Shown: positions 16,152 to 23,751 of the stretch, piece by piece
Layout: the number at the start of each line of letters is the position of its first letter
Position numbering within the stretch: position 1 is the first letter of the stretch
Notes under the pieces: model-generated
Databases searched by the model: none
What the model was told of the DNA's origin: nothing
The model's input: only the letters and a program-made list of their open reading frames with translations
NCBI GenBank assembly: GCA_030039655.1
Contig: JASHVC010000644.1
Location: 1 to 24,672 of the forward strand
Origin: Xanthobacteraceae bacterium
Lineage (GTDB): Bacteria; Pseudomonadota; Alphaproteobacteria; Rhizobiales; Xanthobacteraceae
Direction of reading: 5' to 3'
DNA length: 24,672 bases
Program-made: the position numbers and the translations under genes

Positions 16152-16181
16152 GCAAAAAATAAGGCCCCTCCGATGGGCCAA
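16152..16181 (-). terminator. Intrinsic terminator of the chemotaxis receptor gene
   Basis: On the minus strand GGCCC (16179-16175), a 7-base loop and GGGCC (16167-16163) are followed by TTATTTTTTGC. The stem is short but GC-only and the T-run is clear. It lies about 36 bases beyond the receptor gene stop. Confidence 0.6.
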
Positions 16182-16216
16182 ACTGTAGAATTGGCGCTAG
16201 GCTGCCAGGCCTTTCG

Positions 16217-17881
16217 TCAGGCTTCAGCCGCCTTTTGCAGGAACTGATCGACGGCCTCACGCAAATTTTTGGTGTGGCTCGTCATATGGGCCGCCGTTTC
16301 AAGAACGTCAGAGGCGACGCGATTGGTATCGCTGATTGATTTTGTGGCATCCGAAACGTTTTGCGCGACATTGTGGGTGGAATCGGCCACTCCCTGAATG
16401 TTTCGCGCGATCTCTTCCGTAGCGATGCCTTGTTGCCTGACAGCCGCGGCGATCTCCGTCGTCGCCCTATCTATTTCCGCCATCACGCCGACGATCGATT
16501 TAATCCTGTCGACCGCAAGGCCGGTTGAAGATTGAACCTCCGAAATCTGTCCGCTGATCTCCTCAGTGGCCTTCGCGGTCTGAATGGCCAGTCCCTTGAC
16601 CTCGGATGCGACCACGGCAAAACCACGGCCTGCATCGCCGGCGCGCGCGGCCTCGATGGTTGCGTTCAGTGCAAGAAGATTTGTCTGTTCTGCAATAGAA
16701 CGTATAAGCCCCGCAATGCTATTGATGTGCTCGGCGGATTTAGCGAGCCTGAACACCATTTGCTCTGTGTCGCCTGCTGTTTGCGTTGCGCTACTGACGA
16801 TATTGGCCGCCGTCGCCAAGCGCATCGATATTTCGCGGATAGAAGCATTTAGCTCGTCGGTGCTGACTGCAACAGTGGCGACGTGGCACGAGGTTTCTTC
16901 GGCCGCGCCTGTTGCATCCTTCGACTGTGTGTCCGCTTCGGCCGAGATCATAGCCAGCGATGTCGCGGTGGAATTCAATCGCTCGGTCATGTCACGCGCG
17001 TTGCTCAATATCTTGCCGATGGAGCCGCGGAAATCGGCGATCTCCTGCTCCATACGTTGGCGGCGGGAAATTTGCAGACCGTGTTCCTGATCCTTTGCGG
17101 CGGCCGCCACCCGGCGGGCTTCGGCCTGGCTTCGCAGCGCTTGTTGCATCTGGCCAAGCGAAACCAGGAGCCGGCCAAGTTCGTCGCGCCGCTTTGTCAC
17201 GACCTGCTCGGAAAGATCCCCATTGGCGATTCTCTCCGAGATTCCCACAGCATTGCGAATGGCGCGCCCAAGCGAAATGGCAATACCCAGTGAAAAGAGG
17301 ATGCCGGCTGCGACGGTCGCAGTCGCCAAGGTGACGAGACCGACACGGGATGCCGCCACCTTCGCTTTGGCCTCTGAGCGAAACTTGAAACCGTATTCGC
17401 TCGCATCCTCTACGACCTGATCTATCGCTGCGGCCACCGCGTCGGCTTTGCTCTTCACGTCTGTTACCGACGGCAGTTCACCTGGGCTGTTGCCAGCGCC
17501 AGTGATCAGGGTCTGGCTCAACTGGCCCCATTCCTGCGATAGCTGCCGGGCATCGCCGACCCGACCGGCGTACTCCGTATCGGACAAGCGCTCGCTGACG
17601 ATTCCCAGGTCTTCGGTCACGTCCTTCATGGCGGCCGAGAACGCCGTGCCGTGGGCTTTGGCCGTGTTATCCCGCAACAGACCGAGCTCGAAGGCCTTGC
17701 GTGCATCGCTGAACCGGACTTGGGCCGCTCGAGCGTAGCTCACGGCCATGAACGGCTTGTCGTAGAGCTGCACCACTAGCCCCTCCGCGCGCGAGATCGC
17801 CTGGATCGCGTAGGTCGCGATGGCGACTGCAAGGGCGAGGACGATGCTGAAGGCAAGAAATAACTTGGAACGGATCGACAT
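16217..17881 (-). CDS. Methyl-accepting chemotaxis protein
   Basis: Inner-membrane chemoreceptor of 554 residues that would signal through CheW-CheA. There are a first membrane helix at about 7-29, a periplasmic sensor of about 150 residues (four-helix-bundle type by its helical character, ligand unknown), a second helix at about 180-203 and a HAMP domain at about 204-256 ([22 protein letters not shown]). A long coiled-coil signalling domain follows, with the conserved tip [20 protein letters not shown] and [15 protein letters not shown]. It ends KAAEA, with no CheR-docking pentapeptide. ATG 17881 ([11 protein letters not shown]) is chosen because upstream residues come from a short tandem repeat and only non-ATG starts exist; no strong ribosome site is visible. 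It is a single gene with its own terminator; no che genes are near. Confidence 0.92.
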   Translation of the reverse strand: MSIRSKLFLAFSIVLALAVAIATYAIQAISRAEGLVVQLYDKPFMAVSYARAAQVRFSDARKAFELGLLRDNTAKAHGTAFSAAMKDVTEDLGIVSERLSDTEYAGRVGDARQLSQEWGQLSQTLITGAGNSPGELPSVTDVKSKADAVAAAIDQVVEDASEYGFKFRSEAKAKVAASRVGLVTLATATVAAGILFSLGIAISLGRAIRNAVGISERIANGDLSEQVVTKRRDELGRLLVSLGQMQQALRSQAEARRVAAAAKDQEHGLQISRRQRMEQEIADFRGSIGKILSNARDMTERLNSTATSLAMISAEADTQSKDATGAAEETSCHVATVAVSTDELNASIREISMRLATAANIVSSATQTAGDTEQMVFRLAKSAEHINSIAGLIRSIAEQTNLLALNATIEAARAGDAGRGFAVVASEVKGLAIQTAKATEEISGQISEVQSSTGLAVDRIKSIVGVMAEIDRATTEIAAAVRQQGIATEEIARNIQGVADSTHNVAQNVSDATKSISDTNRVASDVLETAAHMTSHTKNLREAVDQFLQKAAEA

Positions 17882-17887
17882 TTGGGA

Positions 17888-17935
17888 AAAATGCCCAATT
17901 GACAAAATGCCTAGTTCGGAAATGCCTAGTTCAAT
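17888..17935. repeat. Three tandem 16-bp repeats just upstream of the chemoreceptor start
   Basis: AAAATGCCCAATTGAC (17888-17903), AAAATGCCTAGTTCGG (17904-17919) and AAATGCCTAGTTCAAT (17920-17935) are imperfect tandem copies sharing AAATGCC. They end seven bases from the receptor ATG, in its 5' leader on the minus strand. Possible roles are an operator array, a variable-length leader, or in-frame upstream codons if translation starts earlier. Confidence 0.6.
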
Positions 17936-18190
17936 AGTGTTAATCAGACCTTTCCCTGACGTTTGAGATTCTGCATGCCCACCAACCAAACAAGCCTGAA
18001 TCGTTCGCTTTTGGAGCTTATGGAGAATTAATTTGACGCGACACCAAGCCGCCGGTTGCTTCTTTGCAAAGAGGCGTTTCGCAGAGCAAACGGACTTCTT
18101 CGCCTTATTGGGCCGATTGATAGATCATCCAGATACGCAGGCGCAATCACGCGGACGTCCTACTGTGGCGCAGACCGGAGGCAAGCCCGG

Positions 18191-18691
18191 TCAGGCTTTT
18201 CCTGACGTCACGAACATAACGGCATCCATGGCTTCGCGTGCCGATTTTCCTGCCCAAATCACGAACTGGAATGCCGGATAATAGTGCTCGCAGGCCTCGA
18301 GCGCCCTCCCCAGCACTGCCTCACACTGCCGGTCCGAGGTGGATACACCACCATCCAGAAGCAGCGAATGGCGAAACATCACCGTGCCGTTCTGGCTCCA
18401 GACTTCGAAATGTCCGATCCACATCTGCTCGTTTATCCGCGCCACGAGCTTCTGTATCTCCGCCAGACGCGGCTCCGGGATCTTCACTTCGAACGCACAG
18501 GCGAGATGCAACACCCTAATGGGGTCCATCCAGGTGAACGAGACCTGATAGTTGACGAGCTTCCCAGCGACAGCAATCGCGATCTCGTCTTCCACACTGC
18601 GCTCGAACGACCAATCGTTACGGAGCGCCATGCTCTCGACCATTGCGAGAGGATTGTCTCGCATCTCCACGAAGCTTTCCATTAGAGACAT
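18191..18691 (-). CDS. YbjN domain-containing protein
   Basis: The 166-residue product matches the YbjN family (a fold related to type III secretion chaperones) of the kind very common in Hyphomicrobiales. Recognisable stretches are RDNPLAMVESMALRNDWSFER (split here as RDNPLAMVES and NDWSFER), GKLVNYQVSFTWMD, LHLACAFEVKIPEPR, INEQMWIGHFEVWSQ and a segment ending AGKSAREAMDAVMF. No enzymatic motif is visible; the family role is not established, and stress or regulatory roles have been proposed for enterobacterial YbjN. The start at ATG 18691 follows GGGGAG at good spacing; ATG 18682 is an alternative. A 6-bp hairpin (18190-18206) overlaps the stop codon. In many relatives this gene adjoins proC, which is not seen here. 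Confidence 0.85.
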   Translation of the reverse strand: MSLMESFVEMRDNPLAMVESMALRNDWSFERSVEDEIAIAVAGKLVNYQVSFTWMDPIRVLHLACAFEVKIPEPRLAEIQKLVARINEQMWIGHFEVWSQNGTVMFRHSLLLDGGVSTSDRQCEAVLGRALEACEHYYPAFQFVIWAGKSAREAMDAVMFVTSGKA

Positions 18692-18718
18692 GCCGGCTCC
18701 CCTACACAGTGGACGCTC

Positions 18719-18913
18719 TCAAAAAAACTGGGCCGCTGATGATGCATGCGGCGTTTGTCTGAAAAGCGAGTCGTCATCGTTCGCGGTCGCGGAAAACCGC
18801 GCCCGCACGATCTGTCCGTCGAGGTGAATCCTGTCCGGAAATGGCTCCGCGCCGATCCGCCAAGGCAAGCCGAATGGGATGAGACGGATAGCAGTCGGTG
18901 CAGCAGTGACCAT
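18719..18913 (-). CDS. Short hypothetical ORF, possibly a gene remnant
   Basis: A 64-residue open frame ends 27 bases before the YbjN gene on the same strand. The middle (IPFGLPWRIGAEPFPDRIHL, about residues 12-31) has third-position GC like real genes here, but the ends do not, and an in-frame stop lies five codons before the ATG. I recognise no family. It could be a small leader gene, the fragment of a decayed gene, or chance. Confidence 0.25.
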   Translation of the reverse strand: MVTAAPTAIRLIPFGLPWRIGAEPFPDRIHLDGQIVRARFSATANDDDSLFRQTPHASSAAQFF

Positions 18914-19383
18914 ACAGAAAGCGGCTTAAGCGGCCAGCGCCGCCGCGGCGAACTTACCCCCATATTACCCCCGAACTGGGACCTACGCGGTTACGCAACG
19001 GCTTGCGTCCGTGGCCCGAAGTACTGACCCACTCCACGATTGCAATGTCTGAGAAGTTACAGCCATTTGAACGCGATATGCGGTTACTCGTGAAGCTGAG
19101 TCGAACGTCTGCAGGAAATGGGGCGACGGTATGATATTGTGTTGATGATTTCGCGGCGCGCGGCGCAATTCCTGTGGACGAATTGCAAGCCGTCAAAGCG
19201 CATTTCGGAAAAGCCGATGGATTTCAGCAAAACGGAAAATAGAATTGGGCCGCACCTCTGGGTAATCCTCGAAACCTCCACCCAACACAAGTTGTAGCGC
19301 GAATGTGGGAGCGTGAACGGAACATCGAAACGAGGCCGACTGCAGCGAAACGCAAAAGGCTCAAGACCGAAGGAATATGAGAC
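18914..19383. other. Gene-poor stretch of about 470 bases
   Basis: No convincing gene on either strand. Open frames here lack family character or ribosome sites, and a minus-strand frame (19084-19620) runs through it antisense to the small membrane-protein gene. A 7-bp inverted repeat GCAATTC...GAATTGC is at 19165-19186. Base composition is less GC-rich than the surroundings, which fits decayed or acquired DNA; the right end is the leader of the 19384 gene. Confidence 0.5.
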
Positions 19384-19674
19384 ATGAGAAAAGTCGTCCC
19401 TGCGATTTTGTTCTTTGCTGCCCTTGCGACTCTGTTCGGCGAAGAGGCGCTCCGGATCTGGGGCGAATCCCATCACGATCCTCACGAGCTTTACGACCTC
19501 TGGCCCGGAGCGTCTTTCTGGACCCCGACGCTGATCGTTCAGGCAGCCATGACCGTCATTTTCGTCGGTGCGTGCTTGTATGTTATCGTCTCCAAACGGT
19601 ACGGACCCACGGAGCGGCATTGGGCTTTCGGCACCTTGGGCACGATTCTAGGATTTTGGCTGCGGACCGCCTAA
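19384..19674 (+). CDS. Small predicted membrane protein
   Basis: A 96-residue product with a hydrophobic N-terminal segment (about 5-22: VPAILFFAALATLFGEEA region), a clear second membrane helix (about 49-70, TLIVQAAMTVIFVGACLYVIV) and a weaker third near the C-terminus (FGTLGTILGFWL). The loop EEALRIWGESHHDPHELYDLWPG carries several His, Asp and Glu residues. No family recognised. GAAGGAA about 10 bases before the ATG supports the start. It is followed after 30 bases by another small gene on the same strand, probably cotranscribed. Confidence 0.6.
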   Translation: MRKVVPAILFFAALATLFGEEALRIWGESHHDPHELYDLWPGASFWTPTLIVQAAMTVIFVGACLYVIVSKRYGPTERHWAFGTLGTILGFWLRTA

Positions 19675-19704
19675 CGGGATGAAAGCCACCCGGGGAACAG
19701 TACG

Positions 19705-19902
19705 ATGAGCAACAGTTCGCTTTCCGTCGCCGCGCTCGATGAGCGCATCCGGATCGTTCGCGAGAATATACGGCAGTTGGTCGAGCAAGCGGCTGGTTAC
19801 TCCGGCGCCGAAGACGAAGAACGCAATGCCGACCGAATCGCGCAGCAAACCGAAGAGCTTGACCGGCTCACCAAGCAGCGCGATGCGCTGACGAAGAAAT
19901 AG
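19705..19902 (+). CDS. Small coiled-coil hypothetical protein
   Basis: A 65-residue, charged, soluble product predicted to be almost entirely helical, with heptad-like spacing in LDERIRIVRENIRQLVEQAA (10-29) and QQTEELDRLTKQRDALTKK at the C-terminus. GGGGAA sits about eight bases before the ATG. It lies 30 bases after the small membrane-protein gene. It resembles the many short coiled-coil proteins of rhizobia with no known role. Confidence 0.6.
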   Translation: MSNSSLSVAALDERIRIVRENIRQLVEQAAGYSGAEDEERNADRIAQQTEELDRLTKQRDALTKK

Positions 19903-19930
19903 CTGAAAAGTCCACTTCTGATCGACGCGA

Positions 19931-19951
19931 AAGGCCGGCTCCGGCGGCCTT
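19931..19951. terminator. Hairpin at convergent gene ends (bidirectional terminator candidate)
   Basis: AAGGCC (19931-19936) and GGCCTT (19946-19951) with a GC-rich interior form a stable stem between the coiled-coil gene (plus) and the 19950-20297 gene (minus), overlapping the stop codon of the latter. Short T-stretches flank the stem on each strand (CCTTA on plus, CCTTTCG on minus). Weak but well placed. Confidence 0.45.
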
Positions 19952-20297
19952 ATCGCAACTTGTAAAGCGCGTGCCGCCTGTTTCGCGTGAATGGCCTCAC
20001 GTGGCTTGGCCAACGTCCCTGTTCGACGGCCGTGGCCCATTCGGGGCTCACCAGAACATGCGGACCGTCGATCTCATAAAGCGCACTATAGCGCGGACCA
20101 TCGTGCGCAACGCGGCGCCTTTCGCCGCCGATGCTTACGGTGAATGGTTCCCCCTCCACGCGCGTGACTGCGTATACGCCCGGCACCTTGAGGAGAATAG
20201 GCACGTGCTCGGTGTCGTAGACTTCGTTGAACAGCGCTTCCTTGTCGGGGTCCACATCCATACTGACAACGAACAGATATCTGGATTTGATCGGCAT
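19950..20297 (-). CDS. Small ferredoxin-fold (dimeric alpha/beta barrel-like) protein
   Basis: The 115-residue product, MPIKSRYLFVVSMDVDPDKE onward, has the beta-alpha-beta pattern of dimeric alpha/beta-barrel (EthD/DUF4286-like) proteins: strand YLFVVSMDV, helix KEALFNEVYDTEHVPILL, strand GVYAVTRVEG, then ALYEIDGPHVLVSPEW. The FNEVYDTEHVP segment is typical of this group, in which the His often lines a small-molecule pocket. Function unknown; such proteins often act beside catabolic enzymes. The start is ATG 20297, since GAGGGGG lies just before it; the open frame adds only seven upstream residues. It follows the DUF2778 gene by 86 bases on the same strand. Confidence 0.65.
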   Translation of the reverse strand: MPIKSRYLFVVSMDVDPDKEALFNEVYDTEHVPILLKVPGVYAVTRVEGEPFTVSIGGERRRVAHDGPRYSALYEIDGPHVLVSPEWATAVEQGRWPSHVRPFTRNRRHALYKLR

Positions 20298-20383
20298 CGA
20301 ACCCCCTCGCCGTGGCAATGCCGGCGTGCAGCGTTGCCAGCTTGACTAATGATCAGATATCCGTGGGCGACTGGGCGCAGACA

Positions 20384-21403
20384 TCAGTCGACGCTGGTTA
20401 CGACCGCGAGCTTCGTGATCTCGTGACTCGAGTAGGCGCGGAGGAATGCCTCATAGTCCCTGAAGGACACGCAGCCATTCGAATCGCCGTTGGGACCGAG
20501 CATGAAGGTATGAGCCAGGAGCCCGCTGCGGCCGAAGACCTTTGCCTGATCTTCGGGGATCAGCCGTATTGCGCGCACGCCATGGAAAGGCGCCTCACGC
20601 ATTTGCAGATCGTAGACGTTGGGCGGCGTGACGCCCCGACTGCGCACAGGGGCGGAATTTGGATCATCGAGTCTATCGCCGTAGCCGGAGTGCGCTTCGA
20701 GCGTTGTTCCATCCGGCATGTACACCACGTGCGCAGCGATGTCATAGACGGCCGTCTGCCGATCATAACGTCCCGCCGGTGTGATCTGTTGGCCAGTGTC
20801 CACTACGCCGGCTTCAGGCGCCGCATAAGCAAGCGTGACCTGAGCGGGCTTCGGCCCATACAGCTTCTCGAATATGGACGGGAACCGCTTGCCAAAGATT
20901 CTTTCAAAGATCGATGGTTCGGCTGGTGTGCTTGCGACCGCAACGGCTTGGGGCTGCTGCCCGCTGTCCTCGCGAGACGGCTTACCCCTTCGGGATTGGA
21001 GGTCGGTGGAATGCGGCGCGGGCGTGTGCAGCGCCAGGTCACGGCCTTGCTCCGGGGCCGCTCTATCCTGCGTGATCGGGACCGGTTGGGGCAGGGACGC
21101 CAACGTGGCCCGATTGTACCATCGGGGTGGGACGCTTGGCGTAAGCGATGCGGAAGCAGGTCCCAGATAGAAGCGAGAGTCAAAGAGAGAAGGCGCCGGA
21201 TCGGACCGCGCCACCAAAGCCTCCTGCATGGCTTCGGCTCTGTCAGCGCTAACCCAGGGCAGGAAGCTGCAAAGAAGCCACGCGCCTACGAATGCACCGC
21301 ACGTGACGGCTGCGCCGATGAAGGCGCTTTTCGGCAGTACACCCGGCGACGAACGCCACAGAACGTACGGCTCGTACTCGTTACGCCACTTGATACACGT
21401 CAT
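20384..21403 (-). CDS. Membrane-anchored DUF2778 (L,D-transpeptidase-like) protein
   Basis: The 339-residue product has a short cytoplasmic N-terminus, one membrane helix at about 27-49 (uncleaved anchor likely), a low-complexity Pro/Ser/Ala-rich periplasmic linker at about 65-165 and a C-terminal DUF2778 domain at about 215-335. The domain has TAVYDIAAHVVYMPDG, EAHSGYGDRLDDP (His238), NVYDLQMREAPFHGVRAIRL and the active-site-like LLAHTFMLGPNGDSNGCVSF with His298 and Cys311. DUF2778 is related to L,D-transpeptidases; the Salmonella Tlde1 toxin, a type VI effector acting on peptidoglycan tetrapeptides, belongs here. An anchored chromosomal form in a rhizobial-type bacterium more likely remodels its own cell wall. 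No immunity gene is obvious beside it. The ribosome site is GGGGGCCGG before ATG 21403. Confidence 0.8.
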   Translation of the reverse strand: MTCIKWRNEYEPYVLWRSSPGVLPKSAFIGAAVTCGAFVGAWLLCSFLPWVSADRAEAMQEALVARSDPAPSLFDSRFYLGPASASLTPSVPPRWYNRATLASLPQPVPITQDRAAPEQGRDLALHTPAPHSTDLQSRRGKPSREDSGQQPQAVAVASTPAEPSIFERIFGKRFPSIFEKLYGPKPAQVTLAYAAPEAGVVDTGQQITPAGRYDRQTAVYDIAAHVVYMPDGTTLEAHSGYGDRLDDPNSAPVRSRGVTPPNVYDLQMREAPFHGVRAIRLIPEDQAKVFGRSGLLAHTFMLGPNGDSNGCVSFRDYEAFLRAYSSHEITKLAVVTSVD

Positions 21404-21709
21404 CCGGCCCCCGCCCGAACTCTACCCCACTAAACCCCAGACAAATCCGGACGGCGCCGGGCAAGCAGCGCATCCGAACAGAAAGTGTATTAAGGCCCCT
21501 CCCCCGATCGCGAGATCAGCGGGCCGTTCCGCTAACCTGCTCAGGCATTAAGGCGACTTTTGGGTTAAACGTCAACCAAACAGTAACCATACAGGACCGG
21601 AATGGGGCCGCTGGGAGCCCTGAAAACGCCGAATTCAACCGATTCCGCGCCTAAACCAGTCTGTGGCACGCGCAAGTACCGTTATGCATGAACGGGGCGG
21701 TCCGATCGC
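21404..21709. other. Intergenic region before the DUF2778 gene
   Basis: About 306 bases between two minus-strand units. No gene and no remnant of an SdhB C-terminal domain is seen here in the frame of the upstream iron-sulfur gene. It includes the candidate promoter at 21546-21575 and a weak inverted repeat CCGTT...AACGG near 21678-21694. Confidence 0.5.
21546..21575 (-). promoter_or_regulatory. Candidate sigma70-type promoter for the DUF2778 gene
   Basis: On the minus strand TTGACG (21575-21570) and TTAATG (21551-21546) are separated by 18 bases, about 140 bases before the DUF2778 start. The -35 is good; the -10 is weak. Confidence 0.35.
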
Positions 21710-22048
21710 TTAACCGGCCTGGAAGCGCTCGTTAGGCGGGGCGATCTCAGTGACCAGATCGCGGATGAGGTGCTTGTTGGGCAGCGGCGTCAGTGTCATT
21801 TCCCGCGCTTCGAGGCGTGCGGTGCAAGCGTAGATGGTCTCGCCGTCGAGTTGGATCATGCATTCCTTGCAGGCGTTGGCGTTGATGCAGGAGAAGCGGA
21901 CCGCTAGCGACGGGTCTTTATGGACGCGCAGCCAGCGCAGACCATCGAGCACCGATTGTCCGGGCTCGAACGGGACCTCGAAGCTCTCCCAACGCTCGCC
22001 GTCGCGCACGCCGCCGCGGCGGATTTTAAGTGTGGCGACCTGACTCAC
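21710..22048 (-). CDS. Stand-alone SdhB-type [2Fe-2S] domain protein
   Basis: A 112-residue protein that corresponds to only the N-terminal plant-ferredoxin-like domain of succinate dehydrogenase/fumarate reductase iron-sulfur subunits. Cluster cysteines are Cys54, Cys60, Cys63 and Cys75 (CX5CX2CX11C) in FSCINANACKEC and TIYACTARL. It ends with TPLPNKHLIRDLVTEI, the family PLP...RDLVVD linker that normally leads into the [4Fe-4S]/[3Fe-4S] domain, which is missing here; downstream DNA shows no CxxC remnant in frame. I use GTG 22048, which overlaps the flavoprotein stop by four bases (GTGA); the open frame adds 26 arginine-rich residues upstream that lie inside the flavoprotein gene. It probably passes electrons to or from the coupled flavoprotein, without the path to quinone that full SdhB provides. 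Confidence 0.82.
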   Translation of the reverse strand: MSQVATLKIRRGGVRDGERWESFEVPFEPGQSVLDGLRWLRVHKDPSLAVRFSCINANACKECMIQLDGETIYACTARLEAREMTLTPLPNKHLIRDLVTEIAPPNERFQAG

Positions 22049-23751
22049 GATACCAACGCCTCCCCGGGCGCGCCGGATACTTTCATTTGGTCGCCGCCAA
22101 TCTGCACGCGCTGATGAACCTGCCAATGGGGCAGCGTATCGGGAAAATCCTCGCGCTGATGGGCGCCGCGGCTTTCGCTCCTATTCGCCGCCGCTCGCGC
22201 AATGGCAGCCGCGACCACCAGCATGTTGCGCAGATCAAACCAATCGAGCCGTTCGCTGTCGAAGGCGCCGCCGCGGCCGAAGGGTTGCTCGCCAAGGAGG
22301 TTGGCTAGCGCCGCGATGTCCTCGAGCGCGCGCTTGAGTTTTGCTCCGGTGCGCAGCGGCCCAACATTATCGGCCATGGTCGCCTGCAGAGCGGCGACCA
22401 TCTCGGCGGTGTTGCTGTTCCTGGCGCGGCCCGCGCTCCCAGCATTGGCGCGCACCAGGTCGATCGCCGCGGCCGTGTCCTGAGCGCGAAGGCATTGCCG
22501 TGAGATTTTCGCTGCTCGCGCGGCAGCGCTTTTGCCGGCGCGGCGGCCGAACACAAACGCTTCCGTCAGTGCGTTGCCGGAAAGCCGGTTGGCGCCATTG
22601 GCGGCGCCGACCACTTCGCCGGCGACGAACAGTCCCGGCACATCGGTCGCCATAGCGGCGTCGGCCTTGACGCCGCCCATGTGATAATGAGCGATCGGCG
22701 CGACTTCGACCGGCGTGCGGGTGAGATCGATGTTGTTCGCCGCCAGCCGGTCGATCACCGGGCCGAACGCCTCGCGCAACGCCGCGGGCGTACAGTGCTG
22801 GAAACTCAGATAGGCGCCGTCGTGCGGCGAGCCGCGCCCCGCCTCGACTTCCTTCAGGATCGCATAGGTCGCGAGATCGCGCGTAAGAACGTATTTGCCG
22901 TCCTCATCCGAGCCATAGGCCGAGGTAAACTCCTCCATGCGGCCGTTGAGCAGGCGGCCGCCGAGCTTGTAGCGAAATGGATCCCACATGATCGGGTCCA
23001 TGCCCACGAGCCGCGGCGCCAAGTGGCCTATGGGGAAAAACTGCACGAACTCCATATCGATCAGCGATGCGCCGGCGCGCAGCGCCAGCGCATAGCCGTC
23101 GCCGCCCATGTTGACCGAGGCACTGTTGCGGCGAAACAAGCGCGTCAGCCCGCCGGTCGCGAGCACCGTCGCCGTGGCGGCGATGGTCACCGGCGCGCCG
23201 GAAGACAAATGCCAGGCGACAGCGCCCGTGGCTTCACCGCCACTCGTGATCAGATCGACGATGCAGAGATCGCCAGCCTTGCGGATGTTTTTTCCAACGC
23301 GCGCCATGACTGTCCGCAGCGTTTTCGACACCGCCGGGCCGGTATTGATGAAATCCACGTAGACGCAGCGCGGCCGGTCATGGCCCGGCGCGGTGGTCGC
23401 GGTGATATGGCCGTTCTTGCGCGCCCAGCCGACACCCCATTTGTCCAGCTGACGAATACATTCGGGCGCGTCTTCGCACAGGAGCTGCGACAGCTTTTCG
23501 TCGCATAAGCCGCGGCCGGCCGCGATGGTATCATCAAGATGATAGCTGGGGTCGTCGGGCACCTCTTCGCCGAGCGCCGCCGCGACGGTCATCTGTGCCA
23601 TCACGGTGGCGCCGCCGCGCCCGATCAGGCTTCGGTCGACGAGGAGCACCTTGGCGCCGTTACGCGCCGCCTCGATCGCCGCGTACATCCCTGCGGCACC
23701 GGAGCCAATCACCAGCACATCGGTTTCGACATTGGTCGTGTCAGCGACCAT
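22045..23751 (-). CDS. SdhA/FrdA-like FAD flavoprotein with altered active site
   Basis: The 568-residue protein has the FAD-binding fold of succinate dehydrogenase/fumarate reductase flavoproteins: VLVIGSGAAGMYAAIEAAR (GxGxxG at 16-21), TRDLATYAI (290-298, active-site Arg291), HYHMGG (355-360), GANRLSGNAL (386-395, Arg389) and the C-terminal SRGAHQREDFP (527-537). Two features differ from SdhA. The covalent-FAD His in the RSHTVAAQGG region is absent (RGGATVMAQMTVAA here), and QFHPTG reads QFFPIG (237-242), losing the dicarboxylate-binding His. So FAD is likely non-covalent and the substrate may not be succinate or fumarate. No membrane anchor genes are near. The start is ATG 23751, overlapping the CoxG-like stop by one base (TGATG); GTG 23754 is an alternative. 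Coupled to the [2Fe-2S] gene downstream. Confidence 0.85.
   Translation of the reverse strand: MVADTTNVETDVLVIGSGAAGMYAAIEAARNGAKVLLVDRSLIGRGGATVMAQMTVAAALGEEVPDDPSYHLDDTIAAGRGLCDEKLSQLLCEDAPECIRQLDKWGVGWARKNGHITATTAPGHDRPRCVYVDFINTGPAVSKTLRTVMARVGKNIRKAGDLCIVDLITSGGEATGAVAWHLSSGAPVTIAATATVLATGGLTRLFRRNSASVNMGGDGYALALRAGASLIDMEFVQFFPIGHLAPRLVGMDPIMWDPFRYKLGGRLLNGRMEEFTSAYGSDEDGKYVLTRDLATYAILKEVEAGRGSPHDGAYLSFQHCTPAALREAFGPVIDRLAANNIDLTRTPVEVAPIAHYHMGGVKADAAMATDVPGLFVAGEVVGAANGANRLSGNALTEAFVFGRRAGKSAAARAAKISRQCLRAQDTAAAIDLVRANAGSAGRARNSNTAEMVAALQATMADNVGPLRTGAKLKRALEDIAALANLLGEQPFGRGGAFDSERLDWFDLRNMLVVAAAIARAAANRSESRGAHQREDFPDTLPHWQVHQRVQIGGDQMKVSGAPGEALVS

Noticed and set aside
17936..18190. 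Sigma54 promoter for the chemoreceptor
   Set aside because: A TGG...GC-like stretch near the minus-strand GGTTGGTGGGCATGC does not keep the required GG-N10-GC geometry convincingly.
18033..18281. Plus-strand 82-residue open frame near the YbjN gene
   Set aside because: Begins with TTG, overlaps the YbjN gene antisense and shows no family character.
19084..19620. Minus-strand 178-residue open frame across the gene-poor stretch
   Set aside because: Half of it is antisense to the small membrane-protein gene, which has a ribosome site and clear helices; the rest has no recognised similarity.
20312..21433. Plus-strand open frame of 373 residues
   Set aside because: Antisense to the DUF2778 gene, which has a membrane anchor, domain motifs and a ribosome site; the plus frame has none.
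21710..22048. Frameshifted full-length SdhB pseudogene
   Set aside because: The DNA immediately after the stop shows no cysteine-rich C-terminal remnant in frame, the gene is coupled to an intact flavoprotein, and the end coincides with a domain boundary.
22681..23508. Plus-strand open frame of 275 residues
   Set aside because: Opposite strand of the flavoprotein; Arg/Ala-rich translation with no recognisable fold.
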